A stretch of DNA of 64,000 nt from Doryteuthis pealeii (lineage: Eukaryota > Mollusca > Cephalopoda > Myopsida > Loliginidae): assembly GCA_023376005.1 (NCBI GenBank), contig CM042151.1, positions 76,543,985 through 76,607,984 on the forward strand, given 5' to 3'. This document shows positions 1-9,574 of this stretch, one piece after another. The stretch's first letter is position 1. Each line of letters starts with the position of its first letter. The notes under the pieces were generated by a model. That model did not search any database. It had not been told where the DNA came from and worked only from the letters and a program-made list of their open reading frames with translations. The position numbers and the translations under genes were made by a program.

Positions 1-345
1 GATAGCGAAGTAGAAGTGGGTATTCCTTGTTCAGTATTCAGGTGTTGTACAAACAAACAGACATACATACAGACCAAAAGATAAAATTTAATAGGCAATA
101 GCGAAGTAGAAATGGGGATTCCCTGGCCAGTATTCAGTTGTTGTACAAACAGACATACAGACAAACAGATGACATTTAATAGGCGATAGCGAAGTAGAAG
201 TGGGTATTCCTTGTTCAGTATTCAGGCATTGTACAAAAACAGACACACAGACAAATCACATTTTATAGGCAATAGTGATGTAGAAATGGGAATTCTCTGG
301 CCTGAATTCAGGCTACATTTACTTCTAGGTAAACAGAATAGGTTT
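1..345. repeat. Minisatellite, about 90-bp unit, upstream of gene A exon
   Basis: About three and a half direct units start near 1, 98, 184 and 271. Each begins with a variant of 'atagcgaagtagaaatggg' and continues through 'attcagttgttgtacaaaca' and a run of 'acagacatacag'. The same unit occurs in the matching position of the paralogous locus at 53243-54240, so the array predates the gene duplication. No coding potential is seen. Confidence 0.85.
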
Positions 346-381
346 CAATTTTTTTATCTATGAATTTTTTTTTTTTTTCAG

Positions 382-564
382 ATGCCAGTGCAAAGTGGTG
401 CGACAAAACATTTTTGTTGTTGGTGTTGTAAATCTGGACCATTATCAGCCATGGTTCGTTTGGACCGAAAATGCTATGCACCAGGTCAACATATTCCCAT
501 CAGTGCCGAGATTTCAAATTTAACAGATCGGAATATTCATAAAACAAAAGCATCTATTGAAATG
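382..564 (+). CDS. Alpha-arrestin (ARRDC) gene A, internal exon, start of arrestin C domain
   Basis: This 61-codon exon follows a pyrimidine tract ending in CAG at 381 and is followed by a GTAATA donor at 565. It encodes the start of an arrestin C-terminal domain: a Cys cluster (FCCWCCKSGPLS), then LDRKCYAPGQ and IPISAEISN, the usual start of the second beta-sandwich in ARRDC/TXNIP-type proteins. Family members are cytosolic or endosomal adaptors that link membrane cargo to NEDD4-type ubiquitin ligases. The exon is phase 0 at both ends. Its methionine codon falls at the exon start but is internal to the protein, because the N-terminal exons lie before base 1. It matches exon 4 of gene B (54287-54469) closely. 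The family call is firm; the exact ARRDC paralogue cannot be assigned. Confidence 0.9.
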
Positions 565-829
565 GTAATATTGATGTTTTTATTTTTCTCATTTTTCACA
601 GCATCAAACCAAACCAAACAAAAAATCTTTTACCTAAAAATCTTTAAATTTTGACCATTTCAGTCTTTATATCATCATCAGCATGCATGCTGACAGTATG
701 GGGTCAACTTGATGTTACCAAGTGTCAATCATTTAACCCCCTCTGAATTTTGAATTTCAATGAATTTTCAATTCAAAATCTAACTACACTAACTGTCCAA
801 AAACAATGGTTTATCAATATATAACAAGT

Positions 830-1035
830 TATGGGTAAATAGAGCAGACTGAGGCTCTTTAGTATTGGTAAGGCAACCAGTCTAAGAGAAGGAAATACTG
901 AATTCAAAACAGCTGTACTCCACTTCAAAATTGACCTTGTTTCTCATCCTACCCATGGTAGAAGGGTTGAGTAAATACATACTTGGTGCTAATGCTCATG
1001 GGAAAGGCATGAATCTATCTTTTCCCTTTTGCCTA
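830..1035. repeat. SINE-body fragment, duplicated in the paralogous locus
   Basis: The stretch 'agactgaggctctttagta', 'ggcaaccagtctaagagaag' and then 'tgctcatgggaaaggcatga' resembles the 3' body of the tRNA-related SINE at 1486-1760 (motifs 'actgggctctttaacca', 'gtaaccagtctaggagaag'). It recurs at 57205-57395 with few changes, so it was present before the gene duplication. Confidence 0.6.
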
Positions 1036-1067
1036 AAAATCTTTAAATTTTGACCATTTCAGTATTT

Positions 1068-1460
1068 ATTATCATCATCAGCATTAAGCCATGCTGGTAG
1101 TATGGATTCCTTTGATTCACTCTCACCATCCATCCCTATTGGCTATTGCTCTTGGAAGTCCTCGAGATGGCACACAAAACCGCTGAATGTAAGTTTTTGC
1201 TGATCGACCAGCACTGGTCTGTTCATGTGTAGGAGTCCATAGGATAAAGTCGCTTATGAGTTTGTCCTTACTTCTCCAGCAGTGCCCATTATGTTTTGCT
1301 TGTCTTATTTGGGTAAGATGGCAATTGTGGTCGTACAATTTCTGTTTTGTAGGATGGTACTTTGAAGATTTGTTCAAAACAGCATGCAATGTCCTTGTGT
1401 AATTCTCATCTACCTTTTTCTTCAAGTATTTTGTTAGTCTATGTGGTACAACCATATATT
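1068..1460 (-). pseudogene. LINE reverse-transcriptase C-terminal relic
   Basis: The minus strand encodes a decayed C-terminal part of a non-LTR retrotransposon polyprotein, with YTRTLHAVLNKSS, HCWRSKDKLISD and LWTPTHEQT. These match the better preserved copy at 55340-55926. The element ends at an (ATC)n tract at 1070, equal to a GAT-rich 3' tail on the minus strand. The 5' part is absent, as expected from target-primed reverse transcription. The same relic lies at 57415-57850 in the paralogous intron, so insertion predates the duplication. It sits in an intron of gene A, antisense to it. Confidence 0.75.
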
Positions 1461-1485
1461 AGTATGGCAACTAATATATGGTTGC

Positions 1486-1760
1486 ATGAAGAAGACGCAT
1501 GGTCTAATGGTCAATCATATGAAATTGACTTGTTAACTAGAGTTCAATTCTTGGACAAAGCTGTTTGCATTTCACATTGTGCTAATACCCTTGAGAAAGG
1601 TATGAATGCAATTCTCCCTCTAGCTATGGGTAAATAGCAGGGAAGACTGGGCTCTTTAACCATGGCTAGGTAACCAGTCTAGGAGAAGGAAAACCCTGAA
1701 TTCAAACCTGTTAAACTCTGCTTAAGAAATTGACCTTGTGTCGCATCCGTCTCATTGGAG
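1486..1760 (+). mobile_element. tRNA-derived SINE
   Basis: A Pol III type 2 promoter is visible: box A 'tggtctaatggtcaat' near 1500 and box B 'gagttcaattc' near 1540, spaced as in a tRNA. A conserved body follows ('tttcacattgtgctaatacc', 'actgggctctttaacca'). Related copies lie at 47005-47262 and 57866-58160, with a fragment at 54598-54690. It lies inside an intron of gene A and cannot fold as a complete functional tRNA. Confidence 0.7.
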
Positions 1761-1843
1761 CAGTTGGTAAATATATATATTAGCATGGCAACCAATCTAG
1801 GAGAAGGAAAATGCTAAATAAATTTTCTGTGTGTTTGTTTCAG

Positions 1844-2026
1844 CATATTACTTTTCATGCAACAAGTAAATCCAGAACCTGCACGTCTAAGATTGCGCGC
1901 TTAGAGAGAGGTCCTATTAAACAAGGAGAGAGTGACATCTGGAATGGAGAATTATTAGAAATACCTCCCACACCACCTTCCAACCTTGAATACTGCAGCA
2001 TCATCGACATTGAGTATAAAGTGAAA
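1844..2026 (+). CDS. Alpha-arrestin gene A, internal exon, middle of arrestin C domain
   Basis: This 61-codon exon lies between a TTTCAG acceptor at 1843 and a GTAAGT donor at 2027, phase 0 at both ends. It encodes strands of the arrestin C domain. The conserved stretch LERGPIKQGESDIWNGELLE is followed by IPPTPPSNLEYCSIIDIEY, the 'W-N-G...L-x-I-P-P-x-x-P-S' signature of alpha-arrestins. The reading frame joins that of 382-564 without a break. The paralogous exon is 58205-58387 and differs at only a few residues, for example SRTCTS versus SKTCAS. A degraded duplicate of the last part of this exon and its donor lies downstream at 3479-3531. Confidence 0.9.
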
Positions 2027-2078
2027 GTAAGTATTTCAATTAATTGAATCAATTTCTCTGAATGTATGAGATGAGGCT

Positions 2079-2850
2079 TGATGATTAGTATTATCTGTGT
2101 TATTCAGGACTATTGTCCCCATCTTTATTGTTATTTGTACAATGTTTCGGCTGATATGCCCTCTGGCCTTCTTCAGGTATTTCTTGTCGGAATCAGGAAC
2201 CTTCTCGGACTCGGTAACCTTCTCGGACTCGGGAACCTTCTTTTCGAACTCGGGAACTTTCTTGTCGTAGTCGTAGTCGAGAACCTTCTTGTCATAATCG
2301 GGAGCCATCACGGAACTTTGAGCCTAACCCTTTATTCAGTCCACGGGGTATCCTGTTCTCATTCCGCTAACCATAGCTGGGGTAGGAGTTGTGTTAATTA
2401 TTTTTCTATGTTACTGCCTCTACTCAGGATTGAACCCGGAATCCAGAGATAACTGTCACTTAGAACTATCTTAACCTAACTATCTTATCCACTAGGCCAT
2501 GGTCCAATTATCTAATTGACAGTTATCTCTGGATTCCGGGTTCAATCCTGAGTAGAGGCAGTAACATAGAAAAATAATTAACACAACTCCTACCCCAGCT
2601 ATGGTTAGCAGAATGAGAACAGGATACCCCCATGGACTGAATAAAGGGTTAGGTTCAAAGTTCCATGATGGCTTCCGATGACAACAAGGAGGTTCCCAAC
2701 TATGACAAGAAAGTTCCCGAGTTCGAAAAGAAGGTTCCCGAGTCCGACAAGAAATACCTGAAGAAGGCCGGAGGGCATATCGGCCGAAACATTGTACAAA
2801 TAACAATAAAGATGGGGACAATAGTCTGAATAACACAGTTAATACTAATT
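2079..2850. mobile_element. Hairpin (inverted-repeat) SINE-like element with ribozyme-like ends
   Basis: Two arms of about 370 bp (2085-2455 and 2515-2850) are near-perfect reverse complements around a 60-bp spacer. On the minus strand, tRNA-like promoter boxes occur ('tggcctagtggataaga' near 2500, 'gggttcaatcc' near 2432), and box B is repeated in the right arm near 2545. Each arm carries an 18-bp minisatellite encoding VPE(F/S)(D/E)KK-like units. Each arm also has a CTGAAGA...GAAAC segment with a GGCCG/CGGCC stem (plus strand 2758-2790; minus strand in the left arm near 2170). It sits just after the exon at 1844-2026 and is absent from the paralogous intron, so it inserted after the gene duplication. 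Confidence 0.7.
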
Positions 2851-2875
2851 GAATCAAGTTCTTGACATTGTTGTA

Positions 2876-3474
2876 AGAGGAATTACGGGGTCGTAGGAGC
2901 TCTTAATTCTCCCGGTGGTCGGCAATTGTTTTGGGCGAAAGAAGAAAAACAACACAAATGAAAATTACACACATATATTAACAAAGGTACAAAATTGTTG
3001 TAAATTTTGATGGCATTTGCTACGAGACTTATCTGAGTGGTGAAATAACAGTTCGTTGGTGAAGTGGCACTAGAAAGGGAGGGTTCTATTCACTGTTGTT
3101 ATAGAGTGCCGTTGAGATGTCTCTCCTAGTGAAAGTTCTTAGGATAAGTAAAGTGTTGGGGAGTGCTTTGGGACGCTTCCGTCCAAGTCGGTTCTCATTC
3201 AATAAGTAAAAGTGTTGGGGAGTGCTTTTTTTGAGCGACTCTCCTGGTTAACTGCCCTTTGAAGTGGGCAGTGGATGGAACCTTTGTTAAGGTGACTCCC
3301 CAGATCGACTGCCTTCAGATAAATAAAGGGGTTTGATTCTCCCGCCAACCTCATGTTGGCGATTCGCCCCCTAGTGGCAGGGGAAGATAATTTGTCTATC
3401 GGTTTTCTGATAGTTGGCAGGGATTAGAATAAGCTAACTGCATCCTTTGCAAAAGGGTAATACCTCACCCAGGG
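2876..3474. other. Unassigned 600-bp insertion specific to copy A, possibly a solo LTR
   Basis: This segment has no counterpart in the paralogous intron and is less AT-rich than its surroundings. It contains two partial repeats of 'gtgttggggagtgctttg' (near 3152 and 3213) and an AATAAA at about 3322. The ends could be read as TGTTG...CCCA, but no target-site duplication or second copy is visible. No protein-coding signal is seen. A solo LTR is one explanation; an unknown repeat is equally possible. Confidence 0.35.
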
Positions 3475-3478
3475 GTGT

Positions 3479-3531
3479 CCTTCCAACCTTGAATACTGTA
3501 GTATGATCGACATTGAATAGAAAGTGAACGT
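3479..3531 (+). pseudogene. Relic of the arrestin exon end with its splice donor
   Basis: The 53 bases repeat the last part of exon 1844-2026 ('ccttccaaccttgaatactg') and run into a GTAAGT donor and the same intron start ('tttcaattagttgaatca'). The codon matching Tyr in the functional exon reads TAG here, so it cannot be used as coding sequence. The intron after it continues exactly like the paralogous intron at 58388 onward. The intron therefore carries two copies of the exon-intron junction with about 1.45 kb of inserted repeats between them. Confidence 0.75.
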
Positions 3532-3561
3532 AAGTATTTCAATTAGTTGAATCAAGTAGAC

Positions 3562-4298
3562 CAAGTATCCAATAGGCACCCCAAATCATCAACTTAATGA
3601 AAGGTTCATATTTTAACTCATCACCGCTAACTTCCGCTTCCAAATTTTTGTAAGCAAATGATTTTAATCAGAAGTTTATGGAGATGTTGAACTCACAATA
3701 AATTAAATAGATAGATGGTTGGTACACGTAAGCAAATTAAAATTCAATAGCAAAACCTTTTTTTAACTCTTAACATCCTATACCGCCTCATTCCGCTGGA
3801 AGTCACATTCATTTTCCTAATCTGCCCCAAACAATAGCCTTTATTTAAATGTAATATTAAACATATTTAGAAGTCTTTATTTTTTGGGAAATAACAGGTA
3901 ACTTTAAATGAAAAGGAAATGTTTAACCATTTTTTGATAAATCCTTTAGAGGAATGGGGCTCTGGACTAAGAAAATTCTCAACAGGATGTTAAGAGTTAA
4001 ATAAATATTTTTTAATCAGAAATTTATGAATATTTTTCATCAATTACAATGATTTAAAAAAAGATGAATGACATTTTTATACTAAAATAGTTTTTACTTA
4101 ATCAGAAGAGAAATGCAATTATGTTTATTTAAATAAAAATACAGATTTTATTTACAAAATATTTTTATACTTGAGTATTTAAATAAAAGTATGTTGTTCA
4201 GAAATAGTATCACACAATTTGTAAAATTTGTTTTTGTCAGATACAATATAATTGCAAAAATTGTCTGTAAGTTGATGATTTAGGGTGTCTATTGGTTA
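3562..4298. mobile_element. Foldback/MITE-like element, copy A
   Basis: The left end 'gaccaagtatccaataggca' is inverted at the right end as 'gtgtctattggttac'. The paralogous copy at 58417-58985 keeps longer arms. Here the right arm is eroded, and a second element (3767-3996) is nested inside. No transposase is present. Confidence 0.6.
3767..3996. mobile_element. piggyBac-like MITE with TTAA target duplication
   Basis: This is a 230-bp insertion flanked by TTAA at 3763-3766 and 3997-4000. Its termini are inverted: 'ctcttaacatcct' at the left, 'aggatgttaagag' at the right. The paralogous sequence near 58620 lacks the insertion and has a single TTAA-containing site ('tctttttttaaataaat'), a clean empty-site comparison. 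TTAA duplication is the hallmark of piggyBac transposition. No transposase is encoded, so it is non-autonomous. Confidence 0.75.
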
Positions 4299-4540
4299 CT
4301 TATAATAACTTATATGGCATATCAATATCAGTGGGTTATTTAATGCCAAAGCCACCCTTGTAGAATAATTGTAGTGCTACTATCTAACCCATAGCTGGGG
4401 AGATGAGAGTATTAATACTTTTATCAGGGGTATTTATCTGAAAGTGAATGTAATGGCATGACTGGAGTCTATCTTACAAGCTGTTCCAAGTTAGTATACA
4501 GCGGAATCTGGTTTGGTTTGGTTTGGTTTGGTTTGTTTTA
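4299..4540 (-). mobile_element. SINE, minus orientation, with (CCAAA)n tail
   Basis: The plus-strand end is 'ggtttggtttggtttggttt' (4508-4536), a simple tail when read on the minus strand's complement. The body shares 'ggcattaaataacccat'-type sequence in inverse orientation ('gtgggttatttaatgccaaa') with the plus-strand copy at 11775-12000. It interrupts the sequence that aligns with copy B after about 4298, so it postdates the duplication. Confidence 0.6.
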
Positions 4541-5210
4541 CGGCATATCAACCTCAGTGGGTCATTTAATGCTGATAAAGTTTTGAAATAAATCAATTCT
4601 TAATGGATAATACAATTTTTTTATGAATACATTTTTCTATTTAACCCATAGATGGGACCCTAACAGGTACTACCACTCCGGATCAGAGTGGACCAGGGAG
4701 CAATGGTGATGAACGGGTGCTCCACATTCCCCAAACCTCCAAAACTGGAACCTCACCATCAGATAGAGTTTAACATCATTCCCAGGACATGTAGACCCGC
4801 AGCCACCGCCTTCTAGCACCCATATGATAAAAAGGGGTTGAGGCTTGCCATAAGGGCAATAGGGTTGGGAAAATCATATAGGTGCTAGGGCTTGACATGA
4901 CCAGCCGATTGATCGGAGGGGGCCTCTCCGACCGCCCGTCTAGCCCAAGATAGGGCCAAAGTGGAGTATGCAGAATCTGGGTTCACTAAGTAACCAGATA
5001 ATCACTTTGAACATAAAACATTGGGATTTGTAGCTAAAACTCACAAAGCTAAAATCTAATAACCTGGATCTCCTCAATGCCCACCTAACACGTTCATCTT
5101 GTGATGAAGAATCGACTGAGATTATAAAAAATTAACTCATACAACATTTTTTATTTCATTAAGTGAGAAAGAGTAGAAAAGGTGTACCTGAGATGACAGA
5201 AAGAGCTGAT
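4541..5210. other. Intronic sequence with an unassigned moderate-GC repeat at 4640-4975
   Basis: A second partial SINE-tail-like segment ('cggcatatcaacctcagtgg') is followed at 4640-4975 by a stretch of higher GC than its flanks, with 'acaggtactaccactccgga'. A related phrase ('acaggtactaccaaccccgg') occurs at about 15985. No open frame of note or terminal repeat was seen. The rest is featureless AT-rich intron. Confidence 0.4.
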
Positions 5211-5214
5211 GAAT

Positions 5215-5345
5215 GTCAGTGATCAGACAACACTGGTGTGTCTATGTGTAGGAGTCCATAGGAGAATGTTGCTTATGAGCTCATCCTTAATGCTAGCCAG
5301 CATGTCTTTCTCATATTATTTGGATGGTTTGCTGCTGTTTTGTAG
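5215..5345 (-). pseudogene. Short LINE relic
   Basis: The segment 'gtaggagtccataggagaat' with 'gcttatgagctcatccttaa' matches, on the minus strand, the HCWRSK-x-ELISDxLLW-PTH coding region of the LINE at 55340-55926. Only about 130 bp are recognisable and the frame is not open. It lies in an intron of gene A. Confidence 0.55.
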
Positions 5346-6521
5346 GGTGCCCTCTTTCAGGGTTATGTATATATATTCAGATCTATTAGTTATAGAGATT
5401 CAGTCTCTTTTTGTCTGTAACCGCTACTACGTCATTGCTTACATCACAGTAATTCTTTTTAAATTCTTTGAAAAATTAATTAAGAGTCAAATTTTCATCA
5501 AAGTTTTGATACCACCTTATTTCATTTTATTGAATCCAAACAAAATATATTTTACCTGTATGATTTTAAAATTTTTCTATAAAGATAAGTCTGAATAATT
5601 AAATCAGAAATTTTTAGAAATGTTTTGGAGGTCCTTACTGTTGCAAAACAAAATAAATATCTCAGTGGAGTGGAGTGAATATGATGCTTTTTAAGTAATT
5701 GATTTTTTTAAAATATTAAACTTAAAAAAAATTTATTTTACTTTATTTTATCTTGTGGTGAGGCCGGAAGTTATCGCTTCAACAGACGGAAGTCGAATGG
5801 CAAAAATAAGTAGTTTGCACATATGGATTGTGCAACCTTAGTAAAAATAAAATCTAAAATAAAATTCGTAAAATTCAACCAATGACATTTTTATACTAAA
5901 ATAGGTGTTCCCGCCTAATAAGAAAATTTATCAACTAGACCCCAATTTGGAGCCTACTCATTTCTTATAAATAACAGAAGTTTCGGATCCTAACCAGAAA
6001 GATCTCATTTGCCTAAGGGAATTCACGTCATCCTTTTTAAGAAAATTTCGCTTACACGCTGAAGGTATCTATCTATCTCTCTCTCTTTGAATAACCTATG
6101 CTTTCGGAGATAAACCTTATATTCATTCAACTTATGCCTGACTGCTTTTGAGTTGACTTTAAACTTTCACCTTTTCTTTCTCACTTTTGAACTGTGAAAT
6201 ACCAGCTTACATTTTACATTTGAACTTTAAAAAAAGAACTTTGGCGGAACCTCGCCCAGTATTCAATGCTACCTTTTGTAAACTTCTGTTAATACAATTT
6301 TGTTTGTTTAATCAAGAGTTTTGTCTTCTATGCCATTGTGCTTGATTTATTTATGGTCTTTAAATGTTTGAACACTTTTATTGAATATTGACATCAAACA
6401 TCCCATTTCTTCCACCATAATCTATTTAAATTTTCCCACTCCCTTCAAGCAATATTTTTCAAAAATTTATTTTTACATTTTTTTTCTTGTATATATAATT
6501 TTTTCATTTTTTTTTTTTTAG
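5346..6521. other. Intron of gene A with dispersed repeat fragments
   Basis: AT-rich intron sequence ending in the poly-pyrimidine tract and AG acceptor at 6520-6521. The stretch near 5900-5960 ('gaccccaatttggagcctac') is the inverse of sequence near 38900-38925, so a dispersed repeat is present. No gene is seen. Confidence 0.5.
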
Positions 6522-6617
6522 TTTTCCGCCTGTTGCCATGGAGCCAAAGACTTGGTTATTCCCCTGGATATTATAATTGGAACATTCAATGGAAATGTAT
6601 ACACTCCATTTCATTGA
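6522..6617 (+). CDS. Alpha-arrestin gene A, predicted terminal exon
   Basis: A 17-base T-rich tract and AG acceptor precede this exon. It reads in phase with the 1844-2026 exon and supplies the last strands of the arrestin C domain: GAKDLVIPLDIIIGT, matching the alpha-arrestin 'GA-x-DL-x-x-x-L-P-x-x-IGT' ending. A TGA stop follows only 14 residues after the IGT motif. Most family members continue for about 50-100 residues with PPxY motifs that bind NEDD4-family WW domains, and none is present here. Either this product is a naturally tail-less alpha-arrestin, or an alternative donor inside the exon ('aatgtatac' near 6594) splices to an exon I could not find in the next 9 kb. Domain identity is strong; terminal status is moderately sure. 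Confidence 0.75.
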   Translation, partial: FSACCHGAKDLVIPLDIIIGTFNGNVYTPFH

Positions 6618-6881
6618 ACAATATAAATTGAAGAGTTTGCAGCATTGAATATTTATTGTGTATCCCCAAATACACACAGGATTCTCAATTGACTGTTCTT
6701 CTGTCAGATATAATTTTCAATACAACAGAGAAACAATCTGCATTCCAATGAAACATGCTATAAAGAAAGGAGATAGAAATCTTAATATATATATATATCT
6801 GTTGCCTCTCTATTTCTATATGCCCCCTCACTCACTCTCTCTCTTTCTCTGTCTCTATTTCACTTCTTGCTTCTCTATATA

Positions 6882-6925
<44 letters not shown>

Positions 6926-7149
6926 TGATTGCCTCTGTCTCTAATTTCTCTTCTAGCCCCCCTCTCTCTCTCTCTCTCTCTCATATATGATATATATATA
7001 TATATATATATATATTATGAAAAACATCACACAATGCTGTTAAAGAGAAAACAATTTATAACATAATCATAGCTGATATTAATCAATATTTCAATTTTAC
7101 AAAAATCTTCTTCAGAGTCCGTTTAATCCGTGGTATCTGTAATCGGAGA

Positions 7150-7191
<42 letters not shown>

Positions 7192-7228
7192 TCATACGCA
7201 TACTGTCGGATTCATTTCCTTTCTTTTA

Positions 7229-7267
<39 letters not shown>

Positions 7268-7300
7268 TCTGCATTCCAATGAAACATGCTATGACTAGCT
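6618..7300. repeat. Post-gene A microsatellite cluster
   Basis: This holds (CT)n at 6831-6982 with interruptions, (TA)n at 6985-7014 and 7234-7265, and a poly-A run at about 7154-7189. Between them, the minus strand of 7020-7150 carries CTGAAGA followed by a weak stem and GAAA, laid out like the hammerhead candidate at 47378-47441. The flanking stem is not convincing here. Gene A's 3' UTR presumably starts at 6618. I could not identify a clear polyadenylation signal. Confidence 0.6.
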
Positions 7301-7924
7301 ATCATAACCAGCCATGAATTTCTCTTTACCTGCTTCTTCAATGCGAAGCTCTAATGTATCTATATATTATACTATCTCTCCACGTGGTGTGTTGTTGATA
7401 CATGCACATACAAAACAATACATTTTTAACAATTTTTTTTCAAACATCATGGGGATATCCCCATATTTCGATCATCTCATAGTCCTAAAATACTGGTCAC
7501 AAACATTGTGACCCCCGGTCATTCCAGCAATACATTCGCCTGAATTTGATATAACCAAAAAACAAAAAAACAAAAAAAAAATGATTCACTTCCTCCACAG
7601 ATACTACCTGAAGTGAACTAGAGACATACACAAAAATTCATTGCAAAAAATTCCTAAAAAGATTACATTCATGGCCCCCAAAACAATTTCAAACTTTTGC
7701 AAAACATTACAGACACAATAAAAATATATGCATGCAGAAAACCAAAATACACTACACTGGTTGAAAATAAATCTAAACTAAATCATGTGAAATTCTCGCA
7801 TCTGGGGTCAGGTGGCCATAACCATCCTGGTAGCTTTCCATTCCCTGATCTGAAAAACAATGGCCCCTTAGAATTCTCGCTACAGGGTCCGTCAATGACC
7901 CACGCCACCACACATTTATATAAC
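7301..7924. other. Intergenic sequence, nothing recognised
   Basis: Unremarkable sequence with A-rich runs at 7558-7582. Short open frames exist but show no family resemblance and no splice context. Confidence 0.4.
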
Positions 7925-8351
7925 ATCTTTCTCTTTGCCTGATTGCCTTTGTATCTCTATCCCCCCTCTCTCTCTCCCTCTCTCTCTCTCTCTCTGATTG
8001 CCTTTGTATCTCTATCTTCCCCTCCCTCTCTCTCTTTGCCTGATTGCCTTTGTATCTCTATTTCACTACTTGCTTCTGTCTTTCTATTTACCTACTTGCC
8101 CCTCTCTCTACTTGAATTACTTGTCTCTGTCTCTGCTTGACCGAAAGATATTTTCTAAGCCAATACATAGAAAATATCTTATTTCCAATGAACATCATCC
8201 TACTTCATATTTTCATTCATAAATATTTTGTAATAAATCTATTATATTACTGCATCAGTATTTTATCAAGCTATTGAGGACAAAAACATGATATTTTAGT
8301 ATTAACTTTTATATGATATTTATATTCTCTCTCTTTTACAGCAGGATACTG

Positions 8352-8388
<37 letters not shown>

Positions 8389-8446
8389 GTTGATTCCAGT
8401 CTTTCTATTCTCTCTCTCTCTCTTTCACAGTTGATTCCAGTCTTTC

Positions 8447-8528
<82 letters not shown>

Positions 8529-8915
8529 CACAGCTGGATCCTGTTTCTCTATTTCACTGCTGACCTCTGTCTTCCTATTCTCTCTGTTTCCATGATTCTC
8601 TGTCTATTTCACTACTGTCCCCTGTCCCCCCCTCTCTCTCTATTTCACTACTGGTCCAGTCTCTCTATTCTCTCTCCCTATTTCACTGCTGACCTCTGTT
8701 TCCCTATTCTCTCTGTTTCCATGATTCTCTGTCTATTTCACTACTGTCCCTTGTCCCCCTCTCTCTCTATTTCACTACTGTCCCCTGGCCCTCCCTCTCT
8801 CTCTATTTCACTACTGGTTCCAGTCTCTCTATTCTCTCTCCCTATTTCACTGCTGACCTCTGTCTTCCTATTCTCTCTGTTTCCATGATTCTCTGTCTAT
8901 TTCAATGCTAAACCC

Positions 8916-8972
<57 letters not shown>

Positions 8973-8985
8973 TTGATCACAAAAT
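7925..8985. repeat. (CT)n-rich minisatellite block
   Basis: Long (CT)n tracts alternate with units such as 'ttgcctttgtatctctat' and 'tatttcactactgtcccctg', with a (TA)n tract at 8479-8523 and a pure (CT)n tract at 8918-8970. Open frames rich in Ser, Leu and Pro across this block follow from the repeat composition and are not genes. Confidence 0.9.
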
Positions 8986-9139
8986 GTTCTCCAAATATGT
9001 ACAATATTCTAATTCATGTGAACATCATTATGCATGTATTGTACTTCATATTTTCATTCATATTTATTTTGTAATAGATCTATTTTAATATTTAAAAAAA
9101 TGTGATATTTTGATATTAACTTTTATGATAAGTACCTGT

Positions 9140-9365
9140 TTAGCCCAGTTGGTGGAATGTCTGCCTGGGAACCACAAGGTTCCTGGTTTGATACCAGTCC
9201 CCACCAACTCAGCGTATGAGTAGCACAGGGATCTGTACGATAAGTGAGGAGCTGATGGTAGGTTTGCCGCGCTCCACCACAGGCAATAAAAAAAATCTCC
9301 CTGGTCTAGCGCTAGTGAAAAGGAGATAGACTCCCTTGCTGTCTGGCTGATACAGACTTTAGGCC
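9140..9365 (+). mobile_element. tRNA-derived SINE, second family
   Basis: Box A 'tagcccagttggtgga' and box B 'ggtttgatacc' are spaced as in a tRNA promoter. They are followed by a core including 'tctccctggtctagcgctag' and 'tgaaaaggagatagactccc'. A second copy with the same core lies at 48615-48822. The head differs from the SINE at 1486-1760, so this is a separate family. Confidence 0.75.
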
Positions 9366-9378
9366 ACGCTGACGATTT

Positions 9379-9574
9379 TACTTTTTTTTAATACTCTATA
9401 TAATAAGGTACTTTTGCCTGGTGATGAAAGTGAAATTGATGTTGAGTCAATTCAGTTACCAGGAGCCAGGTTATTGGTACTTTTTGGGATATCAACTCGA
9501 TCAGAAATGAAAGCTATGTACAATCTCAAAATGATGGCACTAGTCCATGGCACATTGGAAAAATATCCAGCTAG
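9379..9574 (+). other. Short unassigned open frame next to an AAT array
   Basis: An open frame of about 65 codons (ESIQLPGARLLVLFGISTRS and SEMKAMYNLKMMALVHG within it) runs until it enters the AAT microsatellite. Composition is more protein-like than the surrounding repeats, but I recognise no family and see no convincing splice sites. It could be a transposon fragment or a chance open frame. Confidence 0.25.

Noticed and set aside
670..700. Hammerhead core CTGATGA on the minus strand near 680 and 1080
   Set aside because: It arises from the GAT-rich tail of LINE relics; no stem I or stem II forms.
1500..1560. tRNA gene
   Set aside because: Promoter boxes A and B are present but a cloverleaf with acceptor stem is not; the body continues as a SINE.
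2036..2857. Open frames on both strands within the hairpin element (VPEFEKK-like repeats)
   Set aside because: They reflect an 18-bp minisatellite mirrored by the inverted arms; no conserved domain.
7943..8888. Leu/Ser/Pro-rich open frames
   Set aside because: Composition follows (CT)n repeats with no conserved protein pattern.
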